A stretch of 41,326 bases of DNA from Ectothiorhodospira mobilis (lineage in GTDB: Bacteria; Pseudomonadota; Gammaproteobacteria; Ectothiorhodospirales; Ectothiorhodospiraceae): positions 1 through 41,326 of the forward strand of contig NZ_FOUO01000019.1 of assembly GCF_900114895.1 (NCBI RefSeq), read 5' to 3'. The notes under the pieces are model-generated. The model saw only the letters and a program-made list of their open reading frames with translations. It was not told the DNA's origin and did no database searches. The stretch's first letter is position 1. Each line of letters begins with the position of its first letter. Both the position numbers and the translations under genes were made by a program. Of this stretch, positions 16,133-25,508 are shown one piece after another.

Positions 16133-17260
16133 TCAGGCCGCCAGGCGGTTGAACAGCTCCTCCGCCGCCTCCACGGCGGCGGCCAGGTCCGGATCGAGCA
16201 CGCAGAAATGCCCCATCTTGCGGCCGGGGCGGGCCTGCTCCTTGCCGTAGAGGTGCAGCTTGGCGGCGGGATGGGACAACAGCCGGCCCCAGTCCGGATC
16301 GCCGTGCGCCCAGAGGTCCCCCAGCAGGTTCACCATGACCACGGGGGTGAGCAGGCGCACGTCGCCAAAGGGCAGGCCGCAGAGGGCGCGCACCTGCTGC
16401 TCGAACTGGGAGGTGACACAGGCATCCAGGGTGTAATGGCCGCTGTTGTGGGGCCGGGGGGCCATCTCGTTCACCAGCAGCGCCCCCGAGGCGGTGATAA
16501 AGAACTCCACCGCCATCACGCCGCAGTAGTCCAGGGCCCCGGCCAGGGTCGTGGCCGCCTCGCAGGCGGCCTGGGCGGTGGCCTGCGGCACCCGGGCGGG
16601 GACGATGCTCATGTGCAGGATACCGCCGCGGTGGATGTTCTCCGCCACGGGATAGCACAGGCAGCGGCCATCGCTGCCCCGGGCCAGGACCACGGAGATC
16701 TCCCGCTCCAGGTCCACACGGCGCTCCAGCACGCAGGGCACGCGCCCCAGGGCCTCGAAGGCCTCGGCGCAGGCCTGAGGGGAATCCACCGGCACCTGGC
16801 CCTTGCCGTCGTAGCCCATGGCGGCGCGCTTGAGGATGGCCGGCGCCCCCACGGCGGCAAAGGCCGTGTGCGCCTGCTCCGGGCGCTCCACCACCTGGAA
16901 GGGGGCCGTCTCCAGGCCCGCGCGGCGGATCATGCCCTTTTCCCGGATGCGGTTCTGGGCCTGCTCCAGGGCCGCGGCCCCGGGACGCACCGGCAGGTGC
17001 CGCGCCAGGGCGCGCAGGGTATCGGCGGGGATGTTCTCGAACTCGGTGCTGACGGCGTCGCAGCGGGCGATCATCTCGTCCAGGGCCCAGGCATCGCCGT
17101 AGGCGGCGTGCAGGTGATCATCCGCCATGCGCCCGGCCGGGCTGCCGGAATCCGGGTCCAGCACCACCACGTGATAGCCCAGGGTGCGGGCGGCCACGGT
17201 GAACATGCGCCCCAGCTGGCCGCCCCCCAGCATGCCCAGGGTGTGCCCGGGCAGGATCAT
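16133..17260 (-). CDS. purK: N5-carboxyaminoimidazole ribonucleotide synthase
   Basis: 375 residues, an ATP-grasp enzyme. The N-terminal [12 protein letters not shown] binds the substrate. Central ATP-grasp strands include [16 protein letters not shown] and [25 protein letters not shown]. The C-terminus has [16 protein letters not shown]. It carboxylates AIR with bicarbonate and ATP, feeding PurE. Its ATG overlaps the purE stop by four bases (ATGA), so the two are coupled. Confidence 0.97.
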   Translation of the reverse strand: MILPGHTLGMLGGGQLGRMFTVAARTLGYHVVVLDPDSGSPAGRMADDHLHAAYGDAWALDEMIARCDAVSTEFENIPADTLRALARHLPVRPGAAALEQAQNRIREKGMIRRAGLETAPFQVVERPEQAHTAFAAVGAPAILKRAAMGYDGKGQVPVDSPQACAEAFEALGRVPCVLERRVDLEREISVVLARGSDGRCLCYPVAENIHRGGILHMSIVPARVPQATAQAACEAATTLAGALDYCGVMAVEFFITASGALLVNEMAPRPHNSGHYTLDACVTSQFEQQVRALCGLPFGDVRLLTPVVMVNLLGDLWAHGDPDWGRLLSHPAAKLHLYGKEQARPGRKMGHFCVLDPDLAAAVEAAEELFNRLAA

Positions 17261-17757
17261 GATGCCGGCGGCAGGGTCTGGGCCAGCACCGCCTCCCGCT
17301 GCTGCCGGCGGAAGGTCTCGAGATCCCCGGCCAGGCCGGGGTGGTCGTGGGCCAGCAGAGCCACGGCGAAGAGCCCGGCGTTGGCGGCCCCGGCCTCGCC
17401 GATGGCGAAGGTGGCCACGGGCACCCCCTTGGGCATCTGCACGATGGACAGCAGCGAGTCCCGCCCCTGCAGGTGACGCGAGGGCACCGGCACCCCCAGC
17501 ACGGGCAGCGTCGTCTTGGCCGCCAGCATGCCCGGCAGGTGCGCCGCCCCGCCGGCTCCGGCGATGATGCAGCGCAGGCCCCGCTGCCGGGCCTGTTCGG
17601 CGTATTCGAAGAGCAGATCGGGGGTGCGATGGGCGGAGACCACGCGGGCCTCGTAGGGCACCCCGAAGGCGTCCAGTTGCTGGGCGGCGTGCTCCATGAC
17701 GGGCCAGTCGCTCTGGCTGCCCATCACCACGCCCACGAGGGGGGTCTGGTTCTGCAT
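17257..17757 (-). CDS. purE: N5-carboxyaminoimidazole ribonucleotide mutase
   Basis: 166 residues from ATG 17757; the open frame continues upstream into the promoter region. [13 protein letters not shown], the active-site VVSAHRTPD and [15 protein letters not shown] are characteristic. It moves the carboxylate to C4 of the imidazole ring in purine synthesis. It is the first gene of the leftward purE-purK-glmS run. Confidence 0.97.
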   Translation of the reverse strand: MQNQTPLVGVVMGSQSDWPVMEHAAQQLDAFGVPYEARVVSAHRTPDLLFEYAEQARQRGLRCIIAGAGGAAHLPGMLAAKTTLPVLGVPVPSRHLQGRDSLLSIVQMPKGVPVATFAIGEAGAANAGLFAVALLAHDHPGLAGDLETFRRQQREAVLAQTLPPAS

Positions 17758-17906
17758 CGGCCTGGGAAACGCTTCAGGATCGGTTGAAAGGGCAGAAGAT
17801 ACTAGATAACCGGCGGGGGGTACACGTCCGCGGGCACGGACGTGCATCACGCCCCGCCAGACCGTACACTCTGGCGCCGTACACCCAGAATCCGGATCGT
17901 CGCGCC
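17758..17906. promoter_or_regulatory. Divergent purE/purC control region with inverted repeats
   Basis: 149 bp between diverging purine genes. It holds an 8-bp perfect inverted repeat CACGTCCG (17823-17830)/CGGACGTG (17837-17844) and a second, CGCCAG (17855-17860)/CTGGCG (17871-17876), which encloses TACACT, a possible purC -10. Neither resembles the E. coli PurR operator. They may be operators for another regulator or hairpins in the purC leader. Confidence 0.45.
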
Positions 17907-18806
17907 ATGTCTGTCCTCCACGAAAGCCACCTCAAGAGTCTGCCCCTGATCCACAAGGGCAAGGTACGGGACATCTATGCCGTGGATGAGCGCCATATGC
18001 TCATCGTCACCACCGACCGCCTTTCCGCCTTTGACGTGATCCTGCCCACCCCCATCCCGGACAAGGGACGGGTGCTGACGCGGATCTCGCAATTCTGGTT
18101 CCAGCGCCTGGCCCACGTGGTCCCCAACCAGCTCTCGGACATGACCCTGGAACAGGCCGTCCCCGACCCGGAGGAACGGGCACCGCTGGAGGGGCGCAGC
18201 ATGGTGGTCAAGCGCCTCCGGGCCCTGCCCGTGGAGGCGGTGGTGCGCGGCTATCTCATCGGTTCGGGCTGGAAGAGCTACCAGGCCGAGGGGCGGGTGT
18301 GCGGCATCCCCCTGCCTTCGGGGCTGCGCCTGGCCGAGCGCCTGCCGGAGCCCATCTACACCCCCTCCACCAAGGCGGAGGTGGGGGGCCATGATGAAAA
18401 CGTGGACTACGCCCACACGGAACGGGAACTGGGGCCACGGGTCGCCGCCCAGGTGCGGGACATCGCCCTGCGCCTCTACGCCGAGGCCGCGGACTACGCC
18501 CGGGAACGGGGCATCCTCATCGCCGATACCAAGTTCGAGTTCGGCGTGGACGAGACCGGCATGCTGCACCTGATCGACGAGGTCCTCACCCCCGACTCCT
18601 CCCGCTTCTGGCCCGCCGACCGCTACGCCCCCGGGCAGAGCCCCGCCTCCTTCGACAAGCAGTACCTGCGGGACTACCTGGAGACCCTGGACTGGGACAA
18701 GAACGATCCCGGCCCGGCCCTGCCGGAGGAGGTGGTGGCCCAGGTGCGCGCCCGCTACCTGGAGGCCCTGGAGCGGCTCACGGGGGAATCCCTGGAGACG
18801 GACTGA
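17907..18806 (+). CDS. purC: SAICAR synthase
   Basis: 299 residues from ATG 17907. This is the longer form, not the 237-residue E. coli type. [13 protein letters not shown] forms the ATP loop. [46 protein letters not shown] and [12 protein letters not shown] are family signatures. It joins aspartate to CAIR, the step after PurE. It is first in a probable purC-bioD-acetyltransferase run, with bioD 15 bases downstream. Confidence 0.97.
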   Translation: MSVLHESHLKSLPLIHKGKVRDIYAVDERHMLIVTTDRLSAFDVILPTPIPDKGRVLTRISQFWFQRLAHVVPNQLSDMTLEQAVPDPEERAPLEGRSMVVKRLRALPVEAVVRGYLIGSGWKSYQAEGRVCGIPLPSGLRLAERLPEPIYTPSTKAEVGGHDENVDYAHTERELGPRVAAQVRDIALRLYAEAADYARERGILIADTKFEFGVDETGMLHLIDEVLTPDSSRFWPADRYAPGQSPASFDKQYLRDYLETLDWDKNDPGPALPEEVVAQVRARYLEALERLTGESLETD

Positions 18807-18821
18807 CGGCAGGAGACGGCC

Positions 18822-19514
18822 ATGACGATCCCCGGTCTGTTCATCACCGGCACCGACACCGGCGTGGGCAAGACGGTGGCCGGCTGTGTCCTGATCCATG
18901 GCCTGCGGGCACGGGGGTGCTCCGTGCTGCCGCGCAAGCCGGTGGAATCCGGCTGTGAACGGCGCGGCGGCATCCTCTGGCCCGAGGACGGCGCCCACCT
19001 GCTGCACGCCGCCGGGCGCGACGCACTGGACCGGGTGACCCCCTGGCGCTTCCCCCATGCCCTGGCCCCGGACCGGGCCGCCCGCCTCGCCGGCACCCCC
19101 CTGCACCTGGGCGCCCTGGCCGCCGCCTGCCGCCCGGGAACGCCCGATGACCTGGTGCTGGTGGAGGGGGCCGGCGGCTTCTACTCCCCCCTGGCCGAGG
19201 GGGCCCTGAACGCCGATCTGGCCGTGGCCCTGGGATTCCCCCTCATCCTGGTGGCCCCGGACCGGCTGGGGGTGCTCAACCACATCCTGCTCACCGCCGA
19301 GGCCGCCCTGCGGCGAGGCCTCACGCTGGCGGGGGTGGTGCTCAACGATCCGGGGCAGCCCGGTCCGGAGGGCATGGACAACGCCGCGGACCTGCAGGCC
19401 CGGCTGCAGGTGCCGCTGCTGCGCCTGGGGCGCACGCACCCGGACCGGCCGCAACCGCCGCCGGAACTGGATGCCTGGCTCGAACGAGTGCTCAGCCGCC
19501 GCCTGGACCCGTGA
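18822..19514 (+). CDS. bioD: Dethiobiotin synthetase
   Basis: 230 residues. The N-terminal GTDTGVGKTVA is the P-loop of BioD. RKPVESGC supplies the substrate lysine. VEGAGGFYSPLAEG is the Mg/ATP loop. It forms the ureido ring of dethiobiotin from DAPA, CO2 and ATP. Other biotin genes are absent from the window. It lies in the purC transcript. Confidence 0.95.
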   Translation: MTIPGLFITGTDTGVGKTVAGCVLIHGLRARGCSVLPRKPVESGCERRGGILWPEDGAHLLHAAGRDALDRVTPWRFPHALAPDRAARLAGTPLHLGALAAACRPGTPDDLVLVEGAGGFYSPLAEGALNADLAVALGFPLILVAPDRLGVLNHILLTAEAALRRGLTLAGVVLNDPGQPGPEGMDNAADLQARLQVPLLRLGRTHPDRPQPPPELDAWLERVLSRRLDP

Positions 19515-19561
19515 ATCCCCCCCCGGACCCGCAGTCCAGTGCAGACCCCCGGAGGCGCGCC

Positions 19562-20071
19562 ATGACCCGCACCCCCTTCGAGATCCATATCGCCACCCAG
19601 GACCACCTGTCCGAGATCGCCTATCTGGCCCGGCGCATCTGGCATCAGTGCTATCCCGGGATCATCTCCCGGGAGCAGATCGAGTACATGCTGGCGCGCA
19701 TGTACTCGGAGCCGACCCTGGCCCGGGACCTGGCCCAGGGTGTGACCTATTACCGTCTGCTGCACGGGGAACGACCCGCCGGGTTCGCCGCCTGCGGACC
19801 CGATGCCTGCGGCCACGGGCAGGCCTGGCTGCACAAACTCTACGTGCTCGCGGAACACCAGGGCCGGGGCGCGGGCCGGGCCCTGATCGAGCGGGCCTGC
19901 GCGGATGCGGCCGCGGCGGGCCATCGCCTCATGCTGCTGCGGGTGAACCGGGAGAACACCCGCGCCATCCGCGCCTACCAACGCTGCGGCTTCAGCCTCC
20001 GGGAGACCCGCTGCGACGACATCGGCGGCGGCTTCGTCATGGACGACTACATCCTGCAGCGCCGGCTCTGA
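19562..20071 (+). CDS. GNAT family N-acetyltransferase
   Basis: 169 residues from ATG 19562, chosen because GGAGG lies directly upstream; the frame is open from 19511. The acetyl-CoA motif is AEHQGRGAGRALI (motif A), followed by LLRVNRENTRAIRAYQRCGF (motif B). The N-terminal IARRIWHQCYPGII-like segment is typical of this group. The substrate is unknown. It is the last gene of the purC-bioD run and is followed by a hairpin. Confidence 0.88.
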   Translation: MTRTPFEIHIATQDHLSEIAYLARRIWHQCYPGIISREQIEYMLARMYSEPTLARDLAQGVTYYRLLHGERPAGFAACGPDACGHGQAWLHKLYVLAEHQGRGAGRALIERACADAAAAGHRLMLLRVNRENTRAIRAYQRCGFSLRETRCDDIGGGFVMDDYILQRRL

Positions 20072-20094
20072 GGCGCGGGACGGCCAGCCACCGG

Positions 20095-20123
20095 GGATGC
20101 CCCGCCGGCGCACGGGGGCATCC
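20095..20123. terminator. Hairpin between convergent genes
   Basis: A perfect 9-bp stem GGATGCCCC (20095-20103)/GGGGCATCC (20115-20123) with an 11-base loop, between the acetyltransferase and the leftward coiled-coil gene. No T run follows on either strand, so it is a weak or factor-assisted terminator at best. Confidence 0.4.
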
Positions 20124-20170
20124 ACCGAAAGACCGGCGATCAGGACCGGGTCTGCGTGCGGGGGATCAGA

Positions 20171-20911
20171 TCAGACCTTGTCGGTTTCGGCCATCCCTTC
20201 CAGGGCCTCCAGGACCTTCTCTTCGGGAGCCTCGGGCAACGCCTCCACCTCGGCACCACCCTCCTGCAGACGGGCATGGAGGCTTTCGGCCGTCCGCCGC
20301 AGTTCACGGTACTGCGCCGCCAGGTCGGCCCCCTGCTCCCGCAGCGGTTCCAGCGCGGCCAGCTTCTCGTCCACCTCCCGCTTCTCCTTGCGCAGGGTGC
20401 CGAGCTGGGCCTCCACCTGCTTGCGGGCCTCGGCCTCGTCGCTCTTCTGCTTTTTCAGCTGCCGGAGCTTCTTGACCACGTTCTCCGGGGTGTCCGCCAG
20501 GGCCTTGTTGATGGCCTTGAGGGCCTTTTCCTTCTCCGCCAGGGCGGCCTTGATGGACTTCATCTCCTTGGTGTGGGCGACGCGCTCCGCGGCCATGTCC
20601 TGTTCGCCGCTCTCCAGCCTGGCCAGGGCCTCCTCCTTGGCGGCCTCGGCGGCCTTCTGGGCCTTCTCGCTGGCCTTCACCTTCTTTTCCATCTCCTCGA
20701 TGGCGGCGCGGGCCTCGTCCTGTGCCTGCTTGATCTTGCGGTCCGCCTCCTGGCCCTTCTGGATGGCGGCATCCATGGCGGCCTTGAGTTCGTCGGCACT
20801 GCAGTCGGGGTCCAGCCCCAGGGCATCCGTCGCCCCCTTCATCAACATCTGCTTGCTGACGGCAAGCTCCTTCCAGACCTTCAACTGTATTTCTGCTTCT
20901 GCTTGGTTCAC
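20171..20911 (-). CDS. Coiled-coil protein of unknown function
   Basis: 246 residues starting at GTG 20911, with AGGAG seven bases upstream. Residues about 50-215 are almost uninterrupted charged heptads (many E/K/A), a long coiled coil. There is no signal peptide or membrane segment. The N-terminal 45 residues (VWKELAVSKQMLMKGATDALGLDPDC) look globular. A structural or nucleoid role can be imagined but is not supported. It is unlinked in function to purine genes and lies 141 bases from the next gene on the same strand. Confidence 0.8.
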   Translation of the reverse strand: MNQAEAEIQLKVWKELAVSKQMLMKGATDALGLDPDCSADELKAAMDAAIQKGQEADRKIKQAQDEARAAIEEMEKKVKASEKAQKAAEAAKEEALARLESGEQDMAAERVAHTKEMKSIKAALAEKEKALKAINKALADTPENVVKKLRQLKKQKSDEAEARKQVEAQLGTLRKEKREVDEKLAALEPLREQGADLAAQYRELRRTAESLHARLQEGGAEVEALPEAPEEKVLEALEGMAETDKV

Positions 20912-21052
20912 ATATCACTCCTGCTCGATCGCGGATATCGCGGTTGGACGGGGGGTCGCATTCGTGGGCGCGCATTCTAGCCGATCTGCGGACCGAATGC
21001 TGCACCCAAAGTCAAGCCCACCCCGACGGGTGCGGCGGAACGCGGTACGGGC

Positions 21053-21484
21053 TCACGGGGCGCTGTACACGCCGCGGCGCGGTGAGGTCAGTTTGCCCTG
21101 GCGCTTGAGATAGCCCAGGGTCTGGCTAAGGTTCTTCACGTTCAGCCCCGCCTGCTGCGCCTGCTCGCGGATCTCCTTGGTGGTCATCTCCGGAGGATTG
21201 TTGGCGACGATCTCGCACAGGATCCGGCTGGGGCCGGTCTCCCGCTTGCCCCCGCCCTGCCCCGCGCGGGGGACGCGGCCGCCCAGCTTGCGGATCTCGC
21301 GGTCCAGCTGGGCCAGTTCGCGGCGGTGTTGCTTGATCAGTTCGCGGCGCTTCTGCTTGAGGGCCTCCCGCTCCTGGCGGCGCGCCTCCTCCTGCTCCGC
21401 TGCCTCCTGCTCCTCGCGCTGGCGCGCCAGGGCATAGAGCTCCTCGGCGCTCATCTCTTGCGGATTCTTGACGATTGCGTTCAT
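21053..21484 (-). CDS. Small coiled-coil protein with C-terminal winged-helix-like domain
   Basis: 143 residues from ATG 21484 with GGGAG upstream. Residues 10-70 form a charged coiled coil (REEQEAAEQEEARRQEREAL). A basic Gly-rich linker (VPRAGQGGGKRETG) follows. The last 55 residues (RILCEIVANNPPEMTTKEIREQAQQ...YLKRQGKLTSPRRGVYSAP) read as a small winged helix. The coiled coil plus basic linker plus DNA-binding end recalls H-NS-type proteins in plan only, without sequence similarity I can claim. It is preceded by a long noncoding region. Confidence 0.78.
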   Translation of the reverse strand: MNAIVKNPQEMSAEELYALARQREEQEAAEQEEARRQEREALKQKRRELIKQHRRELAQLDREIRKLGGRVPRAGQGGGKRETGPSRILCEIVANNPPEMTTKEIREQAQQAGLNVKNLSQTLGYLKRQGKLTSPRRGVYSAP

Positions 21485-21971
21485 TCAGTACTCCCGTGAT
21501 AACAAAAACGACGACACCCGGACCCCAAGGCCCGGGACGGATCGAAGATACGATTAGGACATCCCCCAGCGGGGAGACACCCATTGCGGATGGACGACCC
21601 GGGGAACCGGGTCTTGACCACGGGCACGGGGGATCCGTGTGCGCACGCGGGTACGGAATTGCTGCATCACAACCCGCACCCCTGGGGTCGTTCGCATGCG
21701 GACAGGCGAGCGGAACCCACTGCGTTTTCCAAAGACCGATTATGACATAAGCGGCCGCATATTTTCACATCCCTTTTTATACGAAAACGCAAAAAGGGTG
21801 CGGCGGGACCCGGCGGAGAAACCGCGGCGGGTTTCACCTCGCGTGCGGGTATAACGCCATAAAGGAAATACCTAAAACCTCGCCGCTGAATCCTTCCGCC
21901 GCAATCGCCAACACCTAAGGCAAGCGTGCAACGCAGGGATGCCACGGGCCGTCGCCGCAAGGGGCAACGGC
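21485..21971. other. Noncoding region, AT-rich core
   Basis: 487 bp without a convincing gene. It is upstream of the 21053-21484 gene and downstream of the GGDEF-EAL gene. An AT-rich core at 21735-21800 contains an inverted repeat CCCTTTTT (21771-21778)/AAAAAGGG (21791-21798) and, on the minus strand, CATAAT (21744-21739), a possible -10. If that is the promoter, the leader of the small gene is about 250 bases long. Confidence 0.4.
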
Positions 21972-24900
21972 TCAGGATCCGCGGCGCCCCCCGAGATATT
22001 CCAGGATGGCCCCGGCCTCCAGGGGGCGGCTGAAGAGGAACCCTTGCCCCGTATAACAGCCATGGGCCGTGAGGAAATCCCTCTGCACCGTGTTCTCCAC
22101 CCCCTCGGCGATGACCTGCAGCCCCAGGGTCTCCCCCAGGCCGATGATGGCGCGGATGATGGCGGCATCCTCGGGGTGGGCCGCGGGATCCTCCTGCAGA
22201 TCCGCCACGAAGGATTGATCGATCTTGACGGCGTGCACCGGCAGGCGCTTGAGATAGTTCAGTGAGGAATAGGCCGTTCCGAAATCATCGATGGAGATGC
22301 GCAGGCCCCGGTCGTTGAGCTGGGTGATGATACGGATGGTGTCCTCGATGCACGCCATGGCGGCGCTCTCGGTGATCTCGATCTCCACATCCGCCGGGGT
22401 GACGCCGGTTTCCTCCAGGATCTCCATGATGCGCTGGAAGATGTCCGGCTGGCGGAACTCCCGGGCGGAGAGGTTCACGGCCACGGGGATGCCCTCCAGA
22501 CCGGAGGCCTTCCACTGCCGGATCTGGCGGCAGGCCTGGCGCAGCACCTCGGGCCCCAGGGACAGGATGAAGCCGGTCTCCTCCGCCAGGGGGATGAAGC
22601 GGCCGGGGGAGATGAGCCCCTGCTCGGGATGGCGCCAGCGCACCAGGGCCTCCAGGCTCAGGGTACGGCCGCTGGCCAGGTCCACCCGGGGCTGGTAGAC
22701 GAGGAAGAACTCCCCCTGCTCCAGGGCCCGGCGCATGGACTGATCCAGTTCCAGGCGGTCCCGCAGGGCACTGTCCATCTCCGGGGTGTAGAAGTGGTAG
22801 CAACGGCGCCCCTCCGCCTTGGCCCGGTACATGGCGGCGTCGGCGTGGCGCACCAGTTCCTCGGGGCCGTCGCTGTCGTTGGGATAGAAGGCCACGCCAA
22901 TGCTCACGCTCACGGCCACCTCCTTGCCGTCCAGGTCCACGGGCGGGGCCAGGGCGGTCTGGATCTGCTCCACCACGCGGATGGCGTCCTGGATGTGCTC
23001 CAGCCGGGACAGGAGCAGGATGAACTCGTCCCCACCAAAGCGGGCCAGGGTATCCCCCTCCCGCAGCAGGGCGCGCAGCCGCTCCCCGATGCGTACCAGG
23101 AGGCGGTCCCCCTGGCTGTGGCCCAGGGAATCGTTGACCACCTTGAAGTCGTCCAGGTCGATGAAGACCACCGCCAGGGGGTGCCTGTCCCGCCGGGCCT
23201 GGGCCAGGGCCTGGCTGATGCGGTCCATCATCAGGGCGCGGTTGGGCAGGCCGGTGAGGGGGTCGTGGAAGGCCAGGTATTCCAGGCGCTCGCTCAGGGC
23301 CTTCTTGTCGGAGATGTCCTCCGCCAGCTTGATGTAGTGGGTCACCTCGCCGCGGGCATTGCGGATGGGGGAGATGCGTACCTCTTCCCAGTAGGGTTCG
23401 CCGTTGCGCTTGCGGTTGTTGAATTCCCCTTCCCAGGTCTCGCCCCGGGCCAAGGTCTGCCACAGGTCGCGGTACTTGGCCACGTTCTTCTCGCCGTAAC
23501 GCAATAAGGCCGGACGCTGACCGATCACCTCCTCGCTCGTGAAACCGGTGATCTCGCAGAAGTGGCGGTTGACGTATTCGATCACGCCGTCGGTGTCGGT
23601 GAGGACCACCACGCTGGGGCTCTGCTCCACGGCATAGGCCAGGCGTTCGCTGGTCTCCTCCGCCTGCTTGCGTTCGGTGATGTCCAGACTCGATCCCAGG
23701 ATCTTGCTCAACCGGCCCTCGGGGTCGTGCACCGGCGAGGCCTGGTAAAGAATCCAGCGCCAGCCGCCCTCCTTGTGGCGCATGCGCAGTTCCGCCCGGA
23801 AACGGCCCACGGGATGGCGGATGAAGGCACCGAAACGCCGGCGCACCGCCTCCATGTCATCCGCATGCATCAACGACTCCAGGACACCGATCTCGCTGTC
23901 CAGCTCGTGATCCAGATAGCCCAGCTGGGCCTTGAGTTCGGGGGAGAGGTAGATGCGGTTGCCGGGGCGCCACTCGAACAGCCCCACGTTGCCCCCGCGC
24001 ACCGCCTCCCACAGACGTTCCCGGTCCCGGTTGCGCTCGGTGAGGTCGATGTTCATGCAGAAGATGCGCAGGGCCTCGCCCGGGTAGTGCACCGCCGTCT
24101 TGGAGAAATAGATGGTCAGCGGGTGACCGTCCCGGTGCCGCAGGGTGATCAGTCCCGAGGGCTCGGGATGCCCGGTCCTTGCGATCTCCCGCAGCCGGGC
24201 GGCGAACGCGTCGCGCCGCTGCGGCGGCACCACCAGATCCAAGAGGCTCGCACCCACCGCCTCCTCGGCGGTATAGCCGAAGAGGCGGGCGCTGGCGGCA
24301 TTCCAGTAGAACACCGTCCCGTCGGGGTCAAAGCCCTGGATGGCCACGTCCGGGACGTTGTCCAGCAGCTGGGTGAGCACCGCCTCGTTGCGGCGCATGG
24401 CATCCTCCGCCTCCCAGCGGGCGGTGATGTCCCGGTTGGTGCCGCGGTGGCCGCGATAGCGGCCCTCCTCGTCGTGGACCGCGCGGCAGTCGTGTTCGAT
24501 GCGCCGCACCTCGCCGCCGCGGGTGAGGATGCGAAAGCGCAGCAGGGCCCATCCGCCCCGGTCCCGGGAATGGGCATGGGCCTCGTACAGCGGGCGGTCC
24601 TCGGGATGGACGATGCGGATCATCAGCCCCGGATCTTCCAGAAAATCCGCGGCGGGGTAACCGGTGACCCGCTCGCAGGCGGGGGAGACATAGAGAAACG
24701 TCCCGTCCCCCCCCATCCAGTACTCCCAGTCCGGGGCGAACAGGGCCAGGATGCGGTAGCGCTCCTGCTCCTCCGTAAGGCGACGATTGGCCTCCTCCAG
24801 GGCACGGGCATGACGCGCCTGCTCGGTCTGATCGATGACGTTGCAGACGATCTCCCCCGGGCCGTCCTCCCGGGGCGGCAGGCGCAGGAAGTGCAGGTCC

Positions 24901-25346
24901 GCCACCAGGGTCCGCCCGCCGGCACCCCGCAGGGACAGACCGCGGCACTGGCCGCGGCCCTGGGTGCGCGCCCGTTCCAGGGCCGCGCGCAGGGGCCCGC
25001 GATCGGATTCCTCCGCCGCGAGATGGGGCAGGAGGTGGTGGTCCAGGGCCAGCAGCTCCCGGGCGGCGGCATTGGGCTGGCGCACGGCATCCTGGTCATC
25101 CACCACGAAGGCGGCCAGGGGCAGACCGCTGTAGAGACGGTCGAAGCGCACCTGGGACTGCTCCACCTCTCCCTCGGCCTGGCGCAGGGACTCGTTCTGC
25201 ATCAGCAGTTCGGCGTGGTAGACGTGCAGCTCCTCCAGGAGGGCCTCGATATCCAGTTCGCCCCGCTCGATCTCCGGTCCAATCCCTTGCACGGCATGAT
25301 CACGCAGGATCGCCTGGGCCTTTTCGCGCAAGCGCTTCTCAGTCAC
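21972..25346 (-). CDS. Multi-PAS diguanylate cyclase/phosphodiesterase
   Basis: 1124 residues, no membrane segment, probably cytosolic. A helical N-terminus (1-65) is followed by five PAS-like repeats, at about 67-180, 197-310, 322-440, 445-560 and 565-680. A GGDEF domain is centred near residue 770, with an intact GGDEF and the inhibitory RxxD site (REGD) exactly five residues before it. An EAL domain starts near 895: LEALVRW, VAVNLS, EITES, DDFGTAYSS, VKID and AEGVE are all present. Both cyclic-di-GMP synthesis and breakdown therefore look possible. The PAS repeats would sense redox, oxygen or small ligands. It diverges from the flavoprotein gene. Confidence 0.95.
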   Translation of the reverse strand: MTEKRLREKAQAILRDHAVQGIGPEIERGELDIEALLEELHVYHAELLMQNESLRQAEGEVEQSQVRFDRLYSGLPLAAFVVDDQDAVRQPNAAARELLALDHHLLPHLAAEESDRGPLRAALERARTQGRGQCRGLSLRGAGGRTLVADLHFLRLPPREDGPGEIVCNVIDQTEQARHARALEEANRRLTEEQERYRILALFAPDWEYWMGGDGTFLYVSPACERVTGYPAADFLEDPGLMIRIVHPEDRPLYEAHAHSRDRGGWALLRFRILTRGGEVRRIEHDCRAVHDEEGRYRGHRGTNRDITARWEAEDAMRRNEAVLTQLLDNVPDVAIQGFDPDGTVFYWNAASARLFGYTAEEAVGASLLDLVVPPQRRDAFAARLREIARTGHPEPSGLITLRHRDGHPLTIYFSKTAVHYPGEALRIFCMNIDLTERNRDRERLWEAVRGGNVGLFEWRPGNRIYLSPELKAQLGYLDHELDSEIGVLESLMHADDMEAVRRRFGAFIRHPVGRFRAELRMRHKEGGWRWILYQASPVHDPEGRLSKILGSSLDITERKQAEETSERLAYAVEQSPSVVVLTDTDGVIEYVNRHFCEITGFTSEEVIGQRPALLRYGEKNVAKYRDLWQTLARGETWEGEFNNRKRNGEPYWEEVRISPIRNARGEVTHYIKLAEDISDKKALSERLEYLAFHDPLTGLPNRALMMDRISQALAQARRDRHPLAVVFIDLDDFKVVNDSLGHSQGDRLLVRIGERLRALLREGDTLARFGGDEFILLLSRLEHIQDAIRVVEQIQTALAPPVDLDGKEVAVSVSIGVAFYPNDSDGPEELVRHADAAMYRAKAEGRRCYHFYTPEMDSALRDRLELDQSMRRALEQGEFFLVYQPRVDLASGRTLSLEALVRWRHPEQGLISPGRFIPLAEETGFILSLGPEVLRQACRQIRQWKASGLEGIPVAVNLSAREFRQPDIFQRIMEILEETGVTPADVEIEITESAAMACIEDTIRIITQLNDRGLRISIDDFGTAYSSLNYLKRLPVHAVKIDQSFVADLQEDPAAHPEDAAIIRAIIGLGETLGLQVIAEGVENTVQRDFLTAHGCYTGQGFLFSRPLEAGAILEYLGGRRGS

Positions 25347-25508
25347 GGGAATGTCCGGGCGTTGAAGAATCCCAAGGGTAGCGCGTTCCCCGGTCGGCGC
25401 ACAGTACCCTGATCCCGGGCGCGTCGACGCCCATCGGGGGTCATTGCATCCCCATCAGCCAACACTTATTTTGGAATGATCCCAATAAACCCAACCGGAT
25501 CCATCCCC

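Noticed and set aside
14329-16152. A 607-codon open frame antisense to glmS, and similar long frames opposite other GC-rich genes
   Set aside because: These are GC-bias shadows: Gly/His/Gln-rich translations with no domain, opposite clearly conserved proteins.
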